From Microvirga zambiensis WSM3693 (GTDB lineage: Bacteria; Pseudomonadota; Alphaproteobacteria; Rhizobiales; Beijerinckiaceae): a stretch of 64,000 nt of DNA. Below the pieces are notes generated by a model. The model made no database searches. It was not told the origin of the DNA and saw nothing but the letters and a program-made list of their open reading frames with translations. The stretch spans positions 1 through 64,000 of the forward strand of contig NZ_JAERQD010000008.1 in the NCBI RefSeq assembly GCF_016735695.1, given 5' to 3'. How positions within the stretch are numbered: position 1 is the first letter of the stretch; every line of letters begins with the position of its first letter. Below, piece by piece: positions 1 to 9,225 of this stretch. The position numbers and the translations under genes are program-made.

Positions 1-23
1 TCAGAGGCAGGTCTTGAGGCAAC

Positions 24-52
24 GATATAGCCAAGATTGGGAATGATGTCAA
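24..52 (-). promoter_or_regulatory. Strong sigma70-type promoter firing leftward out of the window
   Basis: Read on the minus strand, a perfect -35 hexamer TTGACA (47-52) is followed after exactly 17 bases by TATATC (24-29), so transcription should begin near base 17 and run leftward off the window edge. The gene it serves is not in the window. The promoter is joined directly to a LexA-type box at 53-67, which suggests an SOS-regulated gene. The promoter match is seen in the sequence; the regulation is inferred. Confidence 0.7.
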
Positions 53-67
53 GAACAAAGTGAGAAC
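53..67 (-). promoter_or_regulatory. LexA (SOS) box, GTTC-N7-GTTC
   Basis: The minus strand reads GTTC, seven bases, GTTC, which is the direct-repeat LexA operator known from alphaproteobacteria. It abuts the -35 element of the leftward promoter, so bound repressor would block RNA polymerase. The controlled gene lies left of base 1. uvrA, ssb, recA, lexA or the imuAB-dnaE2 genes are typical targets in this group, but nothing here tells them apart. Confidence 0.65.
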
Positions 68-106
68 ATAACATCACACCTTACCTCGCCTCATCACCCC
101 TCATCC

Positions 107-287
107 CCGCGCCGTCATGGCCGCACTTGGTGCGGCCACCCACGTCTTGGGAACCACCACGCTGCTTAAGACGTGGGTGCCCGGGACAAGCCCGGGCATG
201 ACGGCGCGGGTGTCATTCCCGGTCCGGTCACGGCGAGCGTGGCGCCTATGGAATCGAGGTCCCCAGAACGAGTCCGGGGGATGACGA
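107..287. repeat. Two adjacent intergenic palindromic repeats (family B and a relative)
   Basis: Bases 107-209 begin CCGCGCCGTCATG and end in its inverted copy CATGACGGCGCGG, with an inner inverted pair around CCCACGTCTT and AAGACGTGGG. Bases 211-287 form a second palindrome opening TGTCATTCCC and closing GGGGATGACG. Diverged copies of the first recur at 879-970, 44162-44254 and 48069-48152. No coding sequence is convincing in 68-419. Confidence 0.75.
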
Positions 288-419
288 TGGAAGAAGTGCC
301 GCGCTTCACCGCATTGGCACCAACAGACGGATCAACTCCGGAGAGGTGATGACGTATCAAGGCGACCATAGCAAAGGATCTTACGCCATGTAATAACAGA
401 TATGAGCGATAGGAGACAC

Positions 420-860
420 ATGGCGAAACTGCCTAAAGACTGGCGAGTCTTTGCGAGGGACGATCCCGCCGATGAGTTTCGCCGCTACAAAGCGCTCGTG
501 GCTCGACACAAGACAGACGAAGCGCGACGCACACGCATCCGCCGCATACGCCAACATCCCGGCCAAGTAACCGTTTGGTGCCTGATCGTCACCGGCCTTG
601 GCCTTCTCGGCTGGCGCATGCTGAACCTCGAGCCCCTGCCCCCGCCACCTCCGCCGAGCGCTTGGCCTGCCGAGATCCGTGCGAAGCACATCGCTGCTCG
701 CAGAAGCTGCGAGGCGGCCCGCGCAGAGGGCCTCGCACCGGCCACGCGCGGCTATCCAGGGTATTGGCCCCATCTCGACGGGGACAACGACGGAGTGGCC
801 TGCGAATGGAGCCTCGGCATCCCCAGCATCTCCCTTCATACCCTCCTGGGCGGCAAGTGA
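420..860 (+). CDS. Excalibur calcium-binding domain protein with one membrane segment
   Basis: A 146-residue protein. The first 50 residues are basic and hydrophilic. They are followed by one hydrophobic stretch (about residues 51-68), a proline-rich spacer, and a C-terminal Excalibur module containing the acidic loop DGDNDGVACE with paired cysteines. In the known family this loop resembles an EF-hand and is found in secreted or surface proteins. The start is placed at 420 because AGGAGA lies four to five bases upstream; an earlier ATG at 402 has no ribosome binding site. It stands alone between repeats. The substrate or partner is unknown. Confidence 0.75.
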   Translation: MAKLPKDWRVFARDDPADEFRRYKALVARHKTDEARRTRIRRIRQHPGQVTVWCLIVTGLGLLGWRMLNLEPLPPPPPPSAWPAEIRAKHIAARRSCEAARAEGLAPATRGYPGYWPHLDGDNDGVACEWSLGIPSISLHTLLGGK

Positions 861-878
861 GAGACGACTGACTACCCT

Positions 879-970
879 CGTCATCCCCGGACTTGTTCCG
901 GGGACCCACGTCTTAAGCAGCGTGGTGGTTCCCAAGACGTGGACCGCTGCAACGAGTGCGGCCATCACGG
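879..970. repeat. Family B palindromic repeat
   Basis: Diverged copy of the element at 107-209. It carries CGTCATCCCCGG, CCACGTCTTAAG and the inverted partner CCAAGACGTGG, ending in CCATCACGG. It lies in the gap between the convergent ends of the Excalibur gene and the MocR gene and could help end transcription on both sides. Confidence 0.65.
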
Positions 971-989
971 TGGGGTTGCGAACGGTGCA

Positions 990-2417
990 TCACCCCCTCG
1001 CCGCCCGCTTCATCGCCCCCTCCAGCACCCCGAACACTCGTTCGTCCGCGGATTGGGCGACGTTGAAGCGCATGTGGCTTCCGGCCGATTGCGAGGGGCT
1101 GAAGACGTTGCCGGGGGCGAGGACGAGGTTGTCGGCAAGCGCGTGGCGGGCGACGTCGGCGGCGGCGAGATCGTGCGGGAGGCGGCACCAGAGAAGCATG
1201 CCGCCCTTCGGCACGATCCAGGGCTCGATGCCGAGCGCCCGAAGACGCGGGATCGTTGTGGTCATGGCTTTGGCGAGGCGGGCTTTCAGCGTCTCCAGGT
1301 GCTTGCGATAGCCGCTCGAGCCGAGCACGGCGAAAACGAGCTCCTCCGACATCCGGCTGCTGGAAAAGCCGGTGGCGATCCGGAAGTCGGTGAGCGTCTC
1401 GATCCAGTCCGGCCGCGCGGCGACGTAGCCGCAGCGGAAGGAGGCCGAAAGGGTTTTGGAAAAGCTGCCGATCCGCACCACGCGCTCGAGCCCGTCGAGG
1501 GCGGCGAGGCGCGGCGCCGGCTCGGTCTCGAAATCGGCAAAGATGTCGTCCTCGACGATGGTGAGCCCATATTGCTCCGCCAGTTTCAGGACGCGATGCG
1601 CCGTGGCGATGGACAGGCTCGCCCCCGTGGGATTGTGGAGGCCGGAATTGGTGATGTAGAGGCCGGGCCGATGCGCCGCGAGCGCCTGCTCGAATTTTTC
1701 CAGATCTGGCCCGCCCGGCGTGTAGGGCACGCCGATCACCGTCACGCGGTGGGCGCGCAGCAGGGCGAGGAAATTGAAGTAGCAGGGATCGTCCACCAGG
1801 ACCGCGTCACCGGGCTTCACCAGCAGCCGGCACACGAGATCGATCGCCTGGGTGCCGGAATCCGTCAGCAGGATACGGTCGGGGGCAGCCTGAAACCCCT
1901 GCTCGGCCATCCGCCGCGACAGGAGCTGGCGCAAGGCGGCAAGGCCGAGCGGCGTGCCGTAATCGGTCAGCGCGGTCTCATCCCTCATGCGTGAAAGGCC
2001 GCGCAGGCCACGCCGGATCTCTTCCTCCGGCATCCAGCTCGCCGGCAGCCACCCACAGCCGGGCTTCGATGCCTCGGGCTGCGTCTCGAGGGAGAGCCGC
2101 GAGACCCATAAGGGGTCGATCGCCCGGTCGAGCCTCGGCGCGAGTTCGGCGAGCGACAGCGGCGCCGATGGCGCGGCGCTGTAGAAGCCAGAGCCGGGCC
2201 GGGAACGGATGACGCCCTCGGCGGCGAGCCTTTCATAGGCCTCCACCACGGTCGATTTCGACACCTGCATGGTGCCCGCAAGCGCCCGGATGGACGGCAG
2301 CTTCCCACCCTGGGCGAGCGACCGGCCGGCGATCTGCCGGCGGACCGAATCCATGACGCGCTCGACGAGCGTTCCATGTGAGGCGAGATCCGAGAAATCG
2401 TCCACTGTACTGCCCAT
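990..2417 (-). CDS. MocR-type regulator: GntR DNA-binding domain fused to a PLP aminotransferase-like domain
   Basis: A 475-residue protein. Residues of about 12-80 form a GntR winged helix (KLPSIRALAGTMQVSKSTVVEAYE). The rest is a fold-type I aminotransferase domain, with the PLP lysine in SFSKTLSASFRCGY and the PLP-site asparagine in SGLHNPTG. MocR proteins usually sense a PLP-linked amino acid or amine and activate or repress a divergent gene. Here the divergent neighbour is an EamA exporter, so control of amino-acid or metabolite efflux is the natural inference. The start is the ATG at 2417; the frame stays open further upstream, but that part is low-complexity antisense of the neighbour. 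No enzymatic role can be excluded. Confidence 0.9.
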   Translation of the reverse strand: MGSTVDDFSDLASHGTLVERVMDSVRRQIAGRSLAQGGKLPSIRALAGTMQVSKSTVVEAYERLAAEGVIRSRPGSGFYSAAPSAPLSLAELAPRLDRAIDPLWVSRLSLETQPEASKPGCGWLPASWMPEEEIRRGLRGLSRMRDETALTDYGTPLGLAALRQLLSRRMAEQGFQAAPDRILLTDSGTQAIDLVCRLLVKPGDAVLVDDPCYFNFLALLRAHRVTVIGVPYTPGGPDLEKFEQALAAHRPGLYITNSGLHNPTGASLSIATAHRVLKLAEQYGLTIVEDDIFADFETEPAPRLAALDGLERVVRIGSFSKTLSASFRCGYVAARPDWIETLTDFRIATGFSSSRMSEELVFAVLGSSGYRKHLETLKARLAKAMTTTIPRLRALGIEPWIVPKGGMLLWCRLPHDLAAADVARHALADNLVLAPGNVFSPSQSAGSHMRFNVAQSADERVFGVLEGAMKRAARG

Positions 2418-2426
2418 CGCTCCATG

Positions 2427-2444
2427 ACAGTTCGGGCAAACTGT
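2427..2444. promoter_or_regulatory. Inverted repeat ACAGTT-N6-AACTGT between mocR and the EamA gene
   Basis: A perfect six-base inverted repeat sits in the 90-base divergent gap. Related half-sites (ACTGTAC at 2404-2410, ACTGT at 2450-2454) flank it. The position fits an operator bound by the MocR protein to control itself and the exporter. This is inferred from placement only. Confidence 0.45.
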
Positions 2445-2507
2445 ACCTGACTGTCTCTGGTTTTTCCAGGCCACCCGGGCGAAATGAGAGCATCGAGGGA
2501 GCGATGC

Positions 2508-3392
2508 ATGGACAGGACGACGGAAGGCTGGATCAGCGGTTTCATCGGAGTGCTGATCTTCAGCGGCTCCCTGCCGGCGACCCGTGTCGCCGTGCTCGAC
2601 ATCGATCCGCTGTTCCTGACGCTGGCGCGGGCGACGATCGCCGGCCTTCTCGGCCTGGCGCTGCTCCTGGCCCTGCGTCAGAAGCCTCCCGCCCGCAGCG
2701 AGCTGGCATCGCTCGCCGTCGTCTCGCTGGGCGTGGTGATCGGCTTCCCGCTGCTGACGGCACTCGCCCTGCAGCACATCACCACGGCAAATTCCATCCT
2801 ATTCGTCGGCCTCCTGCCGCTCGCCACGGCCGCCTTCGGGATCCTGCGCGGCGGGGAGCGGCCGCAGCGTGCCTTCTGGCTGTTCTCAGGGTTAGGCGCG
2901 GCCTTCGTCGCCGGCTTCGCCCTGCTCCAGGGCTCCTCGATCTCTCCCGTCGGCAGCCTGCTCATGCTCGCCGCCATCGTCCTGTGCGGGCTCGGTTACG
3001 CGGAGGGCGCGAAGCTCGCCCGCACGCTCGGCGGCTGGCAGGTCATCTCCTGGGCGCTGGTTCTCTCCCTGCCGCTGACCGCCGGTCTCATGCTGCTCAA
3101 CCTTCCCGGCACATGGAGCGGCATCGGCATGCCGGCCTGGTGGGGCCTTGCCTATGTCTCCCTGTTCTCCATGCTGATCGGCTTCGTCTTCTGGTATCGC
3201 GGCCTCGCGCTCGGCGGCGTCGCCGGCGTCGCGCAGCTGCAATTGCTGCAGCCCTTCTTCGGCCTGATCCTGGCGGCCCTGCTTCTGAAGGAAACCATCG
3301 GCTGGGCGATGATCGCGGTCAACGTCGCCGTGATCGCCTGCGTCGCCGGCGCCAAGCATTTCGCGAAGCCCCACGCGGCGCAGGCGCGCTAG
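2508..3392 (+). CDS. EamA/DMT-family membrane exporter
   Basis: A 294-residue, very hydrophobic protein with about ten predicted membrane helices in two EamA halves, as in drug/metabolite transporters of the RhaT/YdcZ/RarD superfamily. The second half ends with the typical motif run LGGVAGVAQLQLLQPFFG followed by ALLLKETIG. Start 2508 is chosen because GAGGGAG lies six bases upstream; an in-frame ATG at 2484 lacks this. It is divergent from a MocR regulator that probably controls it. The substrate is unknown; amino acids or related metabolites are usual for this family. Confidence 0.85.
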   Translation: MDRTTEGWISGFIGVLIFSGSLPATRVAVLDIDPLFLTLARATIAGLLGLALLLALRQKPPARSELASLAVVSLGVVIGFPLLTALALQHITTANSILFVGLLPLATAAFGILRGGERPQRAFWLFSGLGAAFVAGFALLQGSSISPVGSLLMLAAIVLCGLGYAEGAKLARTLGGWQVISWALVLSLPLTAGLMLLNLPGTWSGIGMPAWWGLAYVSLFSMLIGFVFWYRGLALGGVAGVAQLQLLQPFFGLILAALLLKETIGWAMIAVNVAVIACVAGAKHFAKPHAAQAR

Positions 3393-3443
3393 CAACAGGG
3401 GCAGCGCCTCGACGGGCGGGCCTGCGCATCCCATCTTTAGGGC

Positions 3444-5300
<1,857 letters not shown>

Positions 5301-5320
5301 GAGTGAAGATAACCTCCATC

Positions 5321-5426
5321 ACGTCATCACCGGCCTTGTGCCGGTGATCCCGATGCCAAGGGCGCGATGCCAAGCGCGCTGCGCTTCTCGGTATCGGGAT
5401 GGCCGGGACAAGGCCGGCCATGACGT
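5321..5426. repeat. Family A palindromic repeat
   Basis: Opens ACGTCATCACCGGCC and closes GGCCGGCCATGACGT, with inner hairpins CACCGGCCTTGTGCCGGTG and GGCCGGGACAAGGCCGGCC. A second copy lies at 17084-17174. It separates the convergent ABC exporter and der genes and can form hairpins on either strand. Confidence 0.75.
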
Positions 5427-5441
5427 GGAGGATTTGAGAGC

Positions 5442-6788
5442 CTACTTCCGTCCCTTGTCGAACGGGTTTTCGCCCGTGCGCAGCGAGACTCGGATGGGCG
5501 TGCCCGGAAGGTCGAAGGCTTCGCGGATGTTGTTGACGAGGTAGCGGGTGTAGCTTTTCGGCAGGGCGTCGAGCTGGTTGCCGAAGACCGCGAAATGGGG
5601 CGGACGCGCCTTGATCTGCGTCATGTAGCGGATCTTGATCCGGCGTCCCGAAACGGCCGGCGGCGGGTTGGCCTCGATGGCCTCCGAGAGCCATTGGTTG
5701 AGCCGCGCCGTCGAGATGCGGGTGTTCCACTTCTCGTAGACGTGGAGCACCGCCTTCATGAGCGGGTCGATGCCGCTGCCGGCGAGTCCCGACAGGGGAA
5801 CGACCGGCGCGCCGCGCACCTGCGGCAGCAGGCGGGAGGCCTTTTCCTTCAGATCCGCGAGGAGGCCTTTCTGGTCGGCGACGAGATCCCATTTGTTGAG
5901 GCCGATGACGAGGGCGCGGCCCTCCTGCTCCACCAGATCGACGATGGACAGGTCCTGCTTCTCGAACGGGATCGTGGCGTCGAGCAGCACCACCACCACC
6001 TCGGCGAAGCGCACGGCGCGCAGGGCATCGGCGACCGAGAGCTTTTCGAGCTTGTCCTCGACCCGGGCGCGCTTGCGCAGGCCCGCCGTGTCGAAGAGCT
6101 TGATCTCGCGCCCGCGCCATTCCCAATCGAGGGAGATGGAATCGCGGGTGATGCCGGCCTCGGGGCCGGTCAGCAGGCGGTCCTCGCCGACCATGCGGTT
6201 GATGAGCGTCGACTTGCCCGCATTGGGGCGTCCGACGATGGCGACCTGAAGCGGCTTGTTCGGGTCGTCCTCTTCCTCCTCGTCCTCGTTGGGATCGGGG
6301 AAGAAGGGCATCAGGGCCTCGAAGAGGTCCGCCAGTCCCTCGCCATGCTCGGCCGAAAACGGAATCGGATCGCCCAGGCCCAGCGAGAAGGCATCGTAGG
6401 CGCCTGCCATGCCGGCGCCGCCCTCGGCCTTGTTGGCGACGAGGATCACGGGCTTGCCCGACCGGCGCACCATCTCGGCGAAGGGGCGGTCGGCGGGCAG
6501 GATCCCGACGCGGGCATCGATCACGAAGAGGATGACATCGGCATCACCGATGGCGGCCTCCGTCTGCGCACGCATGCGGCCGAGGAGCGACTCCTCCGTC
6601 GCCTCTTCCAGGCCCGCGGTGTCGACGATGCGGAATTCGAGATCGCCGAGCTTGGCCTCGCCCTCGCGCCGGTCGCGGGTCACACCCGGCCGGTCGTCCA
6701 CAAGCGCCAGCTTCTTGCCGACGAGACGATTGAAGAGAGTCGATTTGCCGACATTCGGCCGCCCGACAATGGCGACGGTCGCCGTCAT
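5442..6788 (-). CDS. der: Ribosome biogenesis GTPase Der (EngA)
   Basis: A 448-residue tandem GTPase. The first G domain has GRPNVGKS (residues 9-16), DTAGL (56-60) and NKAE (119-122). An acidic linker EDEEEEDD (168-175) leads to the second G domain with GRPNAGKS (186-193), DTAGLRKR and NKWD. A C-terminal KH-like domain follows, with the conserved run near [13 protein letters not shown]. Der is needed for maturation of the 50S subunit. It lies 20 bases downstream of the YfgM-like gene on the same strand, so the two are probably co-transcribed. Confidence 0.98.
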   Translation of the reverse strand: MTATVAIVGRPNVGKSTLFNRLVGKKLALVDDRPGVTRDRREGEAKLGDLEFRIVDTAGLEEATEESLLGRMRAQTEAAIGDADVILFVIDARVGILPADRPFAEMVRRSGKPVILVANKAEGGAGMAGAYDAFSLGLGDPIPFSAEHGEGLADLFEALMPFFPDPNEDEEEEDDPNKPLQVAIVGRPNAGKSTLINRMVGEDRLLTGPEAGITRDSISLDWEWRGREIKLFDTAGLRKRARVEDKLEKLSVADALRAVRFAEVVVVLLDATIPFEKQDLSIVDLVEQEGRALVIGLNKWDLVADQKGLLADLKEKASRLLPQVRGAPVVPLSGLAGSGIDPLMKAVLHVYEKWNTRISTARLNQWLSEAIEANPPPAVSGRRIKIRYMTQIKARPPHFAVFGNQLDALPKSYTRYLVNNIREAFDLPGTPIRVSLRTGENPFDKGRK

Positions 6789-6808
6789 GTCCTGTCCTAT
6801 CTATCCTA

Positions 6809-7495
6809 CTACTGCGTCGCCTGAACCGGACCGCCCGCCACGAGCGCAGTATAGACGGCAAGGCGCTGCCTCAGGGAGGACGGCGTCTCGCGATCGGCGG
6901 CGATCTGGTCGAACCAGCGGCCGGCATAATCCATGTCACCGGCCTTAAGGCCGGACAAGCCTAAGAGTTCCCGAGCGGAATGGCGCCAGGCATTGGTGGG
7001 TACCGCGAGCGGTTCGACCGCCTGCCGCAGGGCGGGGGCTTCAGCCGTGTCGAGGCGCAGCCAGGCGGCGCGAAGGCGCGCAAGGTCCTTCCAGAGCGCG
7101 GGCACCGAGGCGTCGTTGGCAAGCGCATCGAAGGCCGAGGCGCCGTTCTCCGCGCTCTGCTGGCCGAGTTCGCCGGCGAGGCGGAAGCGCGCGAGCATGG
7201 CATAGCCCGTGCTGCCATCTTCCTTCACGACGTTCTCGAAGGCGGCCTGCGCCTCCTGCCCCTTGTCCTCGGAGGAGAGGCGCAGGGCTTCCTCGTAACG
7301 GGTCGCAGCCTCCTGCGCGCGGGTCTCCTGCATATGCTGCCAGAAGCGCCAGCCGCCGACGGAGGCGACGATCAGGACAACAACGCCGACGATGATGCCG
7401 TTGTAGCGCTTCCAGATCTGGGCGATCTTGTCGCGGCGGTATTCCTCATCGACTTCGCGAATGAACTCGTCGTTCGGGGCCATAATCTCACTCAT
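6809..7495 (-). CDS. YfgM-like membrane-anchored TPR protein
   Basis: A 228-residue protein with a short cytoplasmic N-terminus (EFIREVDEEYRRDKIAQ), one membrane helix at about residues 28-46 and a periplasmic helical part of TPR-like repeats. This is the architecture of YfgM, an ancillary subunit of the SecYEG translocon linked to periplasmic chaperones. The neighbour der also matches the gammaproteobacterial order (yfgM, bamB, der), although bamB is missing here. Start 7495 is chosen; an internal ATG at 7483 is possible. The upstream 42 codons in frame are a palindromic repeat and not protein. Confidence 0.85.
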   Translation of the reverse strand: MSEIMAPNDEFIREVDEEYRRDKIAQIWKRYNGIIVGVVVLIVASVGGWRFWQHMQETRAQEAATRYEEALRLSSEDKGQEAQAAFENVVKEDGSTGYAMLARFRLAGELGQQSAENGASAFDALANDASVPALWKDLARLRAAWLRLDTAEAPALRQAVEPLAVPTNAWRHSARELLGLSGLKAGDMDYAGRWFDQIAADRETPSSLRQRLAVYTALVAGGPVQATQ

Positions 7496-7536
7496 GCGGC
7501 TTGGCGGCCGCCTCCTGCAATCGAAGCAGGTCGTTA

Positions 7537-7647
7537 AAGCATCGGACCCAAAAGTGGAACCCACTTTTGGGACCATCCGATGCTTCACCATGGATGAGCG
7601 CATCGATTTGCGCGGAAAACCGGACCCACTTTTCCGCTCGATGCGCT
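7537..7647. repeat. Two family F palindromic repeats
   Basis: Bases 7537-7585 form AAGCATCGGACCCAAAAGTGG with its inverted copy CCACTTTTGGGACCATCCGATGCTT. Bases 7597-7647 form a variant with outer arms AGCGCATCGA and TCGATGCGCT and inner GCGGAAAA and TTTTCCGC. Related copies occur at 12715-12764, 59755-59810 and 63377-63437. They occupy the leader of the YfgM-like gene and the gap to the NnrU gene. Confidence 0.8.
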
Positions 7648-7677
7648 AGCACAGGCTCCCCCGCAAGGCGAGAGGCT

Positions 7678-8268
7678 TCATGCCCGCACCGGCAGCGCCG
7701 GCACGCCGATCAGCCAGGGATGGAGCCAGAAGAGGAAGACGAGATAGATCGCCGTGCCGACGACCACGGCCAGAATGTCGTTGCGCCAGCCCGCCGGCGC
7801 AGCCGTTCCGCCGTGCTGGGCCGCCACGTCTCGCCGCTTGACGCTGATGCGGGCGGCGACCGCCCAGGCGAGGATGGAGCCGAAAAGCAGGATCGAGCCG
7901 AGATCGCCGTTCGCGAGGAGATGGGCGAGCGCCCAGATCTTCACGCCGGCGAGCATCGGGTGCTTCAGCCGGGCCTTGATGCGTCCCGGCAGATAGGCCG
8001 CCGCAACGCAGACGAAGGCGATCCAGACCAGGAGCAGCGCCAGATGGCGGGTCCAGACCGGCGGATCCCAGACCGGGATGTAGCCTCCCGCCCGATACTG
8101 GCCGTAACCGACGGCAATGAGCACGATGCCGACCATGGAGAGCAGGGAATAGATCCCCTTGTACGGTCCCTCCCCGACCCGCGTAATGAGAGCTGCCCGG
8201 CTACCCCTGACCATGCTGAAGCAATGCACGCCGAGAACGACGACAAGGCCGAGGATGAGCAGCGTCAC
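7678..8268 (-). CDS. NnrU family membrane protein
   Basis: A 196-residue protein with five or six membrane helices. The N-terminus reads VTLLILGLVVVLGVHCFSM, with the GVH motif near the start, and a middle LKHPMLAGVKIWALAHLLANGD segment is the NnrU hallmark. NnrU belongs to a family first found with nitrite and nitric oxide reductase genes and resembles isoprenylcysteine methyltransferase-like membrane proteins; its reaction is unknown. The GTG at 8268 is chosen as start because GGGAGG lies eight bases upstream and family members begin at this point. No denitrification genes are nearby. Confidence 0.85.
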   Translation of the reverse strand: MTLLILGLVVVLGVHCFSMVRGSRAALITRVGEGPYKGIYSLLSMVGIVLIAVGYGQYRAGGYIPVWDPPVWTRHLALLLVWIAFVCVAAAYLPGRIKARLKHPMLAGVKIWALAHLLANGDLGSILLFGSILAWAVAARISVKRRDVAAQHGGTAAPAGWRNDILAVVVGTAIYLVFLFWLHPWLIGVPALPVRA

Positions 8269-8562
8269 TGAGAAGGCCTCCCGAGGATAGGAACTTATAA
8301 CCATTCCAAACTGGAAAACCAATCGGAACAATGCTGGGAGACGTCTCGACGCCTGCCCCAGGATGTTCCTACCGCAAGTTTCCTAACCCCTGCAAAGGTC
8401 TGGGCTGCCTAAACTTTTAACAAAGGGATATCTTGCAGCATAAAAATTTCCCCGCTACTGAGCGCCAAACCTTGCTTTAGACTAAAACGGCTCTGGCGAC
8501 GCCGGTCCAAGTCGGTTTAGCTAGGCTGCAATAGTCAACCAACAGGTTCTAAGGGGGGACAG
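8269..8562. other. Divergent intergenic region before the TRAP genes
   Basis: These 294 bases separate the leftward NnrU gene from the rightward TRAP genes and are AT-richer than the surroundings (stretches such as AAACTTTTAAC and CATAAAAATTTCC). They should hold promoters for both sides. I see no clean -35/-10 pair, no repeat and no coding signal. GGGGGGACAG just before 8563 is the ribosome binding site of the TRAP small subunit. Confidence 0.5.
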
Positions 8563-9186
8563 GTGACGGCACTTCTTGGGCTATCCCGCGTCATCGATTC
8601 GATCAACGAACGCGTCGGCAAAGTGGCTGCCTGGGCCATCGTGGTGGCCGTCCTGGTCTCGGCGATCAATGCCATCATCCGGCGCATCTTCGGCGTCTCG
8701 TCCAATGCCTGGCTCGAGCTGCAATGGTACCTTTTCGGTGCCGTGTTCATGCTCTGCGCCGCCTGGACGCTGAGATCGAACGAGCACATTCGCATCGATA
8801 TCATCTCGAGCAGGCTCAAGAAGCGTGCGCGGGACGGGATCGACGTGTTCGGACATCTTTTCTTCCTGCTCCCCTTCGTGACGCTGCTGCTCTATCTGTG
8901 CATCCCCTTCTTCATGAGTTCCTTTCGGTCGGGCGAGGTCTCTTCGAATGCAGGCGGCCTGCTGATCTGGCCCGCCAAGGGCCTCATCCTGCTCGGCTTC
9001 ATCTCGATGTTCTTCCAAGGGCTGAGCGAGCTGATCAAGCGCGTCGCGATCATGCAGGGCAAGCTCGTCGATGAGGAAGCAGGCGGCCACAGCGTCGAAG
9101 CCGAGGCCGAGCGCCTCATCCATGACATCGGCACCGTCAACACCCCCGGCACCGGCGCAACACCGCCCGGCGACGGCGTGAGCTGA
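8563..9186 (+). CDS. TRAP transporter small permease subunit (DctQ-like)
   Basis: A 207-residue protein with four membrane helices. The family pattern is visible: a conserved WLELQWYLFGAVFMLCAAWTL segment in helices 2-3, then RIDI, then paired hydrophobic segments ending near residue 165, and a hydrophilic tail. DctQ bridges the binding protein and the large permease in sodium-driven uptake of organic acids. The start is GTG with an A/G-rich site seven bases upstream. The large subunit follows 39 bases downstream. The missing DctP binding protein must be encoded outside the window. Confidence 0.88.
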   Translation: MTALLGLSRVIDSINERVGKVAAWAIVVAVLVSAINAIIRRIFGVSSNAWLELQWYLFGAVFMLCAAWTLRSNEHIRIDIISSRLKKRARDGIDVFGHLFFLLPFVTLLLYLCIPFFMSSFRSGEVSSNAGGLLIWPAKGLILLGFISMFFQGLSELIKRVAIMQGKLVDEEAGGHSVEAEAERLIHDIGTVNTPGTGATPPGDGVS

Positions 9187-9225
9187 TCGTTCGGCGCTGT
9201 TCCAAGTTTTCCGGAGTTTTCATCA

